Below are positions 6,314-11,126 of a DNA stretch of 11,126 nucleotides, piece by piece. Below the pieces are notes generated by a model. That model had not been told where the DNA came from and made no database searches. It saw only the letters and a list, made by a program, of their open reading frames with translations. Location of the stretch: positions 1-11,126 of the forward strand of contig JAEWYL010000232.1 of the NCBI GenBank assembly GCA_023395675.1, read 5' to 3'. How positions within the stretch are numbered: the first letter of the stretch is position 1; every line of letters begins with the position of its first letter. Source of the DNA: Chloroflexota bacterium. GTDB taxonomy: Bacteria > Chloroflexota > Anaerolineae > Anaerolineales > UBA4823. A program made the translations under genes and the position numbers.

Positions 6314-7867
6314 ATGGAATCTCAGCAATGCCTGTTGAATATCGAAGGGGTCAGCAAAGCCTTTCCGGGGGTGCTGGCTCTGGACGGACTGAATATGCAC
6401 CTGAACTGCGGCGAGATCCTGGCTCTGGTGGGGGAGAACGGCGCCGGGAAATCCACGCTGATCAAGATCCTCTCCGGCGTGTACCGGCCCGACCAGGGGC
6501 GGATCCTGATTGACGGGCAGGAGGCGAGCTTTCGCAGCCCGATCGAGGCCGTCCAGGCGGGGATCAGCGTGGTGTACCAGGAGCTCAGCCTGGTGCCCAA
6601 CCTTTCGGTGATGGAGAACGTCTTCGCCGGGAGGCCGCCGCTCGACCGCTTCGGCCTGATGGACACGGGCACCATGTACGCCCGCACCAAAGAGATGCTC
6701 GACTACTTCCAGGTCGAGTTCGGCCCGCGCTCGCAGGTCGGCAGCCTCTCGCTGGGCAACCAGCAGCTGGTCGAGATCATCAAATCCCTCTCCACCCATG
6801 CCAAAATCCTCATCCTGGACGAACCGACCTCCTCGCTCTCCCTGCAGGAGGCCAACATCCTGTTCGAGCGCCTGCGCCAGCTGCGGGAACGCGGCATCAC
6901 CATTGTGTACGTCTCCCATCACCTGGAAGAGGTGTTCGAGATCTCGGACCGCATCGCCGTGATGCGCGACGGGCGCTACGTGGGCGACCGGGTGACGGGC
7001 GAGACCCATGAAAATGAGATCGTGAGCATGATGGTGGGCCGCGATATGGGCGAGATGAAACCCCTGGTGGCGAGCGAGCCCTGCGGGTCCGAGCTGCTGC
7101 GGGTGGAGGGTCTGGCGCGCAAAGGCGTGTTCGAGAACATCAGCTTCGACCTGCACGCGGGCGAGATCCTCTCCTTCTTCGGCCTGGTCGGGGCGGGGCG
7201 CACGGAAGTGGCCCAAGCCCTGGTGGGGCTGGAAGCCGCGACCGCAGGCCGGGTGTTCGTGTGCGGGAAAGAGGTGAAGATCCATCACCCGGGCGCAGCC
7301 ATGCGCCAGGGGCTGGCCTACCTCTCCGAGGACCGCAAGAACGAAGGCCTCTTCCTGGATAAAACCATCCAGGAGAACTTCCTGGCGACCAACCTGCGCC
7401 GGGTGGCGCCGCGCGGCTGGCTGCACTGGAATGTGCTGCGCGACCTGGTGGCCCAATATGTGAAGATGCTGGAGGTGCGCACCCCCAGCTTCGACCAGAA
7501 GATCAACAATCTCTCGGGGGGCAACCAGCAGAAAGTCCTGCTGGGCGAGTGGCTGGCTACGGAGCCCAATATCCTGATTGTGGACGAGCCGACACGCGGC
7601 ATTGACGTGGGCACCAAGCAGGAGATCCACAAACTGCTGCGCGCCCTGGCGGAGGCCGGGAAAGGCATCCTGGTGATCTCTTCAGACCTGCCCGAGACGC
7701 TGCGCATCAGCGACCGCATCGCCGTGATGCGCAAGGGCCGCCTGGTGGGTTTCTTGTCCCATGCCGAGGCCAACGAGGAGCGTGTCATGGAGCTGGCAGC
7801 CGGGGTCGGCGCCGGGAACGGCGCCCTGAAAAACGGTGTGAATCATAAGGAGACGATCGAACAATGA
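6314..7867 (+). CDS. Sugar ABC importer ATP-binding protein (RbsA/MglA type)
   Basis: A cytoplasmic ATPase that powers a CUT2-type monosaccharide importer; 517 residues, the usual size for this family, with two fused nucleotide-binding domains. Domain 1 has Walker A GENGAGKST (40-48), signature LSLGNQQ (145-151) and Walker B ILILDEP (165-171), followed by a switch-His region VSHH (200-203). Domain 2 has the non-canonical Walker A GLVGAGRTE (290-298) lacking the Lys, as is normal in RbsA-like proteins, then signature LSGGNQQK (400-407) and Walker B ILIVDEP (420-426). ATP hydrolysis is probably carried mainly by the site using the first Walker A. AGGGA lies 6 nt before ATG. The stop overlaps the permease start in ATGA, indicating translational coupling. 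Ribose, galactose, xylose, rhamnose or another sugar cannot be told apart here. Confidence 0.95.
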   Translation: MESQQCLLNIEGVSKAFPGVLALDGLNMHLNCGEILALVGENGAGKSTLIKILSGVYRPDQGRILIDGQEASFRSPIEAVQAGISVVYQELSLVPNLSVMENVFAGRPPLDRFGLMDTGTMYARTKEMLDYFQVEFGPRSQVGSLSLGNQQLVEIIKSLSTHAKILILDEPTSSLSLQEANILFERLRQLRERGITIVYVSHHLEEVFEISDRIAVMRDGRYVGDRVTGETHENEIVSMMVGRDMGEMKPLVASEPCGSELLRVEGLARKGVFENISFDLHAGEILSFFGLVGAGRTEVAQALVGLEAATAGRVFVCGKEVKIHHPGAAMRQGLAYLSEDRKNEGLFLDKTIQENFLATNLRRVAPRGWLHWNVLRDLVAQYVKMLEVRTPSFDQKINNLSGGNQQKVLLGEWLATEPNILIVDEPTRGIDVGTKQEIHKLLRALAEAGKGILVISSDLPETLRISDRIAVMRKGRLVGFLSHAEANEERVMELAAGVGAGNGALKNGVNHKETIEQ

Positions 7868-8865
7868 GCACAGTGCAGGAAACTCAAATTGAGAAGGCGA
7901 CCACCGCTCAACGAGGCGGCGCTTTTTGGAAACTGCTGATCCAGCAGCGCGAGGTGAGCATCTTTCTCTCGGTCCTGGCGCTGTCGGCGCTGCTGGCGAT
8001 TGCCTCGCCCAACTTCCTCAACCGCGCCAACCTGCTTACCCTGATCGTCGGCATGTCCTTCGATATGATCGTGGCGGTGGGCATGACCATCCTGATGGTC
8101 TCCGGCGGTTTCGATCTCTCCGTCGGCTCCACCCTGGCGCTCGCGGGCGCGGTTTCCGGCTATGCCATGACCAAGTTCGATGTGCCCATCCCGCTGGCCA
8201 TCCTGCTCGGCCTAGGCGTGGGCGTGCTGATCGGCATCGCCAACGGCCTGCTGGTCACCAAGGTGCGCGTCAACCCGCTGATCGCCACCCTGGGCATGAT
8301 GCAGGTGGTGCGCGGCATCGTTTTCCTGGTCACCGCCGGTCTGGGCATCCCCAACCTTCCGGACGGATTCAATTACTTCGGCCAGGAGAAGTGGCTAAAC
8401 ATTCAGATCCCGGTCTGGATCATGCTCCTCTTTGTGCTGGTCGGAGAGATATTGCTGCGCCGCTCGAGCTTTTTCAGGCAGAGCTACTTTGTGGGCGGCA
8501 ACGAGCGCAGCGCGCGCCTGTCGGGCATCAACGTTGACCGCATCAAGATCATCAACTACATCATCGTAGCCGTGCTGGCGGCCGTCTCCGGGCTGCTGCT
8601 GGCGGGGCGCATGGGCTCGGCCTCGGTATCCGCGGGCCAGGGCGCCGAGATGCGCGTGGTTTCGGCGGTGGTCATCGGCGGGGCCAGCCTGGCGGGCGGC
8701 GAGGGTTCGATCCTGGGGGCGCTGTTCGGCGTCACCCTGATGAACCTGATTTCCAACGGTCTCAACCTGCTGGGCATCAACGTGTACTGGCAGAACATCA
8801 TCATCGGCGCGGTGCTGATCATCGCCGTAGCGGCTGACTCGCTCTCGCGCCGGAACAAGTCGTGA
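7864..8865 (+). CDS. Sugar ABC importer permease (RbsC type)
   Basis: Inner-membrane channel subunit of the same importer, 333 residues. After a cytosolic N-terminal tail (about 1-30) there are roughly nine hydrophobic segments (for example about 31-47, 58-80, 109-129, 140-160, 181-198, 230-248, 265-295, 311-325). The family motifs GGFDLSVGS (81-89) and IGGASLAGGEGS (271-282) are both present. The loop GGNERSARLSGI (211-222) corresponds to the cytosolic region that meets the ATPase. Only one permease gene is present, so the channel is probably a homodimer. Its ATG overlaps the ATPase stop by 4 bases; AAGGAG (7847-7852) is 11 nt upstream, rather far, which fits coupled translation. Confidence 0.95.
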   Translation: MSTVQETQIEKATTAQRGGAFWKLLIQQREVSIFLSVLALSALLAIASPNFLNRANLLTLIVGMSFDMIVAVGMTILMVSGGFDLSVGSTLALAGAVSGYAMTKFDVPIPLAILLGLGVGVLIGIANGLLVTKVRVNPLIATLGMMQVVRGIVFLVTAGLGIPNLPDGFNYFGQEKWLNIQIPVWIMLLFVLVGEILLRRSSFFRQSYFVGGNERSARLSGINVDRIKIINYIIVAVLAAVSGLLLAGRMGSASVSAGQGAEMRVVSAVVIGGASLAGGEGSILGALFGVTLMNLISNGLNLLGINVYWQNIIIGAVLIIAVAADSLSRRNKS

Positions 8866-8932
8866 CAGGCTCGAAGAACCAGGCTAATACGAATATCAGA
8901 GAGCACCGAAAGCTTGCCGCTCTGCTGGAGAA

Positions 8933-8952
8933 GGGCGGGCGCTGCGCCGCCC
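8933..8952 (+). other. Intergenic stem-loop between permease and binding-protein genes
   Basis: GGGC and GGCG (8933-8941, one bulged G) pair with CGCC and GCCC (8945-8952) around a CTG loop. No T run follows. In binding-protein transporter operons such hairpins often protect or separate the transcript so that the binding protein is made in excess, as at the malE-malF junction. The rest of the 232-nt gap (8866-9097) shows no clear promoter and no credible gene. Confidence 0.45.
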
Positions 8953-9097
8953 GCAATGTCCCAGCGGCCCATACTTTGTGTGCGACCGAAAGGAGATGCG
9001 CCCGGGAAGATCGATTTGCCTCTACCGTATGCCGTCCTGTTTTCAACAGAACTTCCGAAACCCCATCCAACCCCATCTTTCCTGGAGGAGTTCATAG

Positions 9098-11086
9098 ATG
9101 AAATCCAAACTGTTGCAAACCCTGTTCGCCCTGCTCCTGGTCGCCTCCTTGATCGCAGGCTGCACAAGCGCCACCCCCGCGCCGCAGAAGACCGAAGAGC
9201 CTGCCGCTGAGGAGCCGCAGGGCGGGGTCGAGCCGGTTGCAGAGCAGCCTGAAGACCCGGCTCCTGCCGCCAGCGACCAGTTGTACTACGAGGTCAACGC
9301 CCTGGTGAACCTGCCTTACTTCATTGACCACCGCCTGGGCCTGGAGTTCGCGGGCCACGTCTTCGGTTTTCCGACCAAGTACGTCGGGCCGGTGGACTAC
9401 GATATGACCGCCATGGTGAACGCCATGGAGCAGGCTATCGCCGAGAAACCCGCAGGCATCAACATCGTGGGCTTTGACCCCGCCCTCGAGCCTTCCATCA
9501 AGCAGGCGATTGACGCCGGCATCCCGGTCATGACCCTGGACGCCGAAGTGTACGGCTCGAGCCGCTACACCTTCCTGGGCACGGGCAACTACAACGCCGG
9601 CCGCGTGGGCGCCAGGACCCTGGCAGAAGCCATCGGCGGCGAGGGCAAAGTGGCCCTGATCACCAAAGTCGGCCAGTCTAACCTGGAAGAGCGCCTGCAG
9701 GGCTACCAGGACGAGTTCGCCGAGAGCTTCCCCGACATCGAGATCGTCCAGGTGATTGACAACCAGTCGGACTCCGCCAAGGCGGCCGACGGCCTGAAGG
9801 CTGTGCTGCAGCGCGTCCCCGAGCTCTCCGGCGTGGGCTGTGTTGAGGCCGCCGGCGGCGTAGGCGCCGCCACCGCCGTCAAAGAGCTGGACCTGGTGGG
9901 CCAGGTGAAGATCGTCTCTATGGACCGCGACGACGGCACCCTGAAATTCATCGAAGACGGCGTGATCTACGCCTCCATCGCCCAGAAGACCGGCCTGATG
10001 ACCTTCCTCGGCAGCATGCTGATGCACGGTTACGTCAACAACCCGGTCCCGATCGTCAACGATAACGAAGCCGCCGGCGTCCTCCCGCTGCCCGAGGGCG
10101 TGGATACGGGCGTGGTGGTGATCAACGCCGAGAATGCCACGCATTTCTACCACGCTGAAGATCCCTACGACTTCAGCAGCTACCCGGTCACCCCGGCTGA
10201 AGCCGACGAGACCTACGTCGAGGTCCTGGCCCTGGTGAACCTGCCTTACTTCATCGACCACCGCCTGGGCCTCGAGTTCGCAGGCGAAGAGCTGGGCGTC
10301 AAGACCAAGTTCGTGGGGCCGGTGGATTACGACATGACCGCCATGATCAACACCCTCGAGCAGACCATCGCCGAGAACCCCGCCGGTATCCTGGTGGTTG
10401 GTTTTGATCCCGCCCTCAAGCCCTCGATTGACAAAGCCATTGACGCCGGCATCCCGGTGGTCACCCTGGACGCCGAGGTGTACGACTCCAAGCGCTACAC
10501 CTTCCTGGGCACGGGCAACTACAACGCCGGGCGCGCGGGCGCCAAGAAGCTGGCTGAGGCCATCAACGGCGAAGGCAAAGTGGCCCTGATCACCAAAGTC
10601 GGCCAGTCCAACCTGGAAGAGCGGATCCAGGGCTACCAGGACGAGTTCGCCGAGAACTTCCCCGGCGTTGAGATCGTCCAGATCATCGACGACCAGTCGG
10701 ACTCCGCCAAGGCAGCCGACGGCCTGAAGGCTGTGCTGCAGCGCTACCCCGACCTGGCCGGCGTGGGCTGCGTTGAAGCCGCCGGCGGCGTGGGCGCTGC
10801 CACCGCCGTGAAAGAGCTGGATCTGGTCGGCCAGGTGATGATCGTCTCCATGGACCGCGACGACGGCACCCTGAAGTTCATCGAGGACGGCGTGATCTAC
10901 GCCTCGGTGGCTCAGAAGACCGCCCTCATGTCCTACCTGGGCACCAAGCTGCTGTACTACTACAACCATGCCCCGGTCCCGGTTGTGCCCGACAACGAGG
11001 CCGCCGGCATCATCGCTCTGCCCGAGAGCGTGGATACGGGCGTCATCCTGATTACCCAGGAAAACGCTTCCTTCTTCTACCACTAA
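9098..11086 (+). CDS. Tandem-domain sugar-binding lipoprotein of the ABC importer
   Basis: Extracytoplasmic solute receptor of the RbsB-like family (Peripla_BP_4 fold), 662 residues, about twice the usual size. A lipoprotein signal peptide ends in the lipobox LIAGC with Cys22, so the protein is membrane-anchored. A flexible Ala/Pro/Glu linker (about 23-59) follows. Two full binding domains come next, residues 60-352 and 370-662, joined by a 17-residue spacer. They align without a gap and differ at about 61 of 293 positions by hand count (about 79% identity). Residues placed like RbsB ligand contacts are kept in both: Asp148/458, Arg199/509, Asp276/586 and Gln296/606, so both sites probably bind a similar sugar. 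GGAGGAG (9084-9090) lies 7 nt before ATG, a strong ribosome site. It is last in the operon. The ligand is unknown. Confidence 0.93.
   Translation: MKSKLLQTLFALLLVASLIAGCTSATPAPQKTEEPAAEEPQGGVEPVAEQPEDPAPAASDQLYYEVNALVNLPYFIDHRLGLEFAGHVFGFPTKYVGPVDYDMTAMVNAMEQAIAEKPAGINIVGFDPALEPSIKQAIDAGIPVMTLDAEVYGSSRYTFLGTGNYNAGRVGARTLAEAIGGEGKVALITKVGQSNLEERLQGYQDEFAESFPDIEIVQVIDNQSDSAKAADGLKAVLQRVPELSGVGCVEAAGGVGAATAVKELDLVGQVKIVSMDRDDGTLKFIEDGVIYASIAQKTGLMTFLGSMLMHGYVNNPVPIVNDNEAAGVLPLPEGVDTGVVVINAENATHFYHAEDPYDFSSYPVTPAEADETYVEVLALVNLPYFIDHRLGLEFAGEELGVKTKFVGPVDYDMTAMINTLEQTIAENPAGILVVGFDPALKPSIDKAIDAGIPVVTLDAEVYDSKRYTFLGTGNYNAGRAGAKKLAEAINGEGKVALITKVGQSNLEERIQGYQDEFAENFPGVEIVQIIDDQSDSAKAADGLKAVLQRYPDLAGVGCVEAAGGVGAATAVKELDLVGQVMIVSMDRDDGTLKFIEDGVIYASVAQKTALMSYLGTKLLYYYNHAPVPVVPDNEAAGIIALPESVDTGVILITQENASFFYH
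9275..10153 (+). repeat. Intragenic repeat, binding domain copy 1
   Basis: An 879-nt unit coding for residues 60-352 of the binding protein. It matches 10205-11083 at a constant offset of 930 nt from end to end, with no insertion or deletion. In codons 248-270 all 23 amino acids are the same in both copies while 7 codons differ silently, which points to purifying selection rather than a very recent duplication. Confidence 0.9.
10205..11083 (+). repeat. Intragenic repeat, binding domain copy 2
   Basis: Second unit, residues 370-662, ending directly at the stop codon. The spacer between units (10154-10204) encodes a short acidic and aromatic linker. Differences from copy 1 cluster in the first 60 residues and in the last 50, while the central hinge and pocket segments are nearly identical. 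Confidence 0.9.
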
Positions 11087-11107
11087 GCCTCTTTCCGCAG
11101 GTGGTGT

Positions 11108-11126
11108 GTCCCGGCCCGGCCGGGAC
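11108..11126 (+). terminator. Palindrome after the operon, probable terminator stem
   Basis: GTCCCGGCC and GGCCGGGAC are perfectly complementary around a central C, 21 nt after the stop codon. The window ends on the last base of the stem, so a T run cannot be checked. Confidence 0.55.

Noticed and set aside
5891..7630. 579-codon open frame on the - strand
   Set aside because: It spans two separate + strand genes and their gap, with compositional bias only; no ribosome site or known motif.
8862..9101. Small open frame in the permease to binding-protein gap
   Set aside because: It overlaps the end of the permease gene and the next ribosome site, has no recognisable features and looks like chance.
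9092..11083. 663-codon open frame on the - strand opposite the binding protein
   Set aside because: Its apparent internal repeat is just the reverse complement of the real tandem domains; no independent signal.
1..11126. tRNA, rRNA, CRISPR array or transposase genes
   Set aside because: I looked for these on both strands and saw none; covariance-model searches would be the decisive test for RNA genes.

Overview
The window is about 11 kb of GC-rich bacterial DNA with every convincing gene on the + strand. The mix of families suggests Chloroflexota, perhaps Anaerolineae. The clues are a lipoprotein sugar-binding protein with a long Ala/Pro/Glu linker, a giant soluble hybrid kinase with a LacI-type sensor, a GTG start and a secreted subtilase. 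This assignment is from family feel only; no marker gene is present.

Region 1 (1-1906). About 390 bases of hairpin-rich, repeat-bearing non-coding DNA lead into a good sigma70-type promoter (354-382). A secreted S8 subtilisin-like protease follows (560-1852) and is closed by a strong 13-bp stem-loop (1878-1906).

Region 2 (1941-5689). A single 1200-residue signalling protein starts at GTG 1978. Its order is LacI-type sugar-sensor domain (no HTH, no signal peptide, no membrane segment), helical linker, GAF-like domain, HisKA, HATPase, a partly degenerate receiver, an intact receiver and an AraC-type DNA-binding domain. It is a complete sensor-to-DNA circuit in one cytosolic chain. A perfect 49-bp palindrome (5641-5689) ends the transcription unit.

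Region 3 (5679-11126). A promoter whose -35 lies in the right arm of that palindrome precedes a four-gene operon. The genes are a stand-alone receiver protein with Glu in place of the phospho-accepting Asp (5858-6256), a two-domain RbsA-type sugar ABC ATPase (6314-7867), an RbsC-type permease overlapping it by 4 bases (7864-8865), and a substrate-binding lipoprotein (9098-11086). The lipoprotein holds two complete sugar-binding domains in tandem, about 79% identical. GC-rich hairpins sit in both long intergenic gaps, and a palindrome at the right edge is probably the start of the operon terminator.

Working model (inference): the hybrid kinase senses a cytosolic sugar or sugar derivative, phosphorylates its own receiver(s) and, through the AraC domain, controls the neighbouring CUT2-type importer. 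The Glu-53 pseudo-receiver may tune that signal. The tandem binding protein delivers sugar to the permease. The substrate cannot be named from sequence. The most unusual parts are the double binding protein, the soluble LacI-kinase-AraC fusion and the pseudo-receiver inside the transporter operon.
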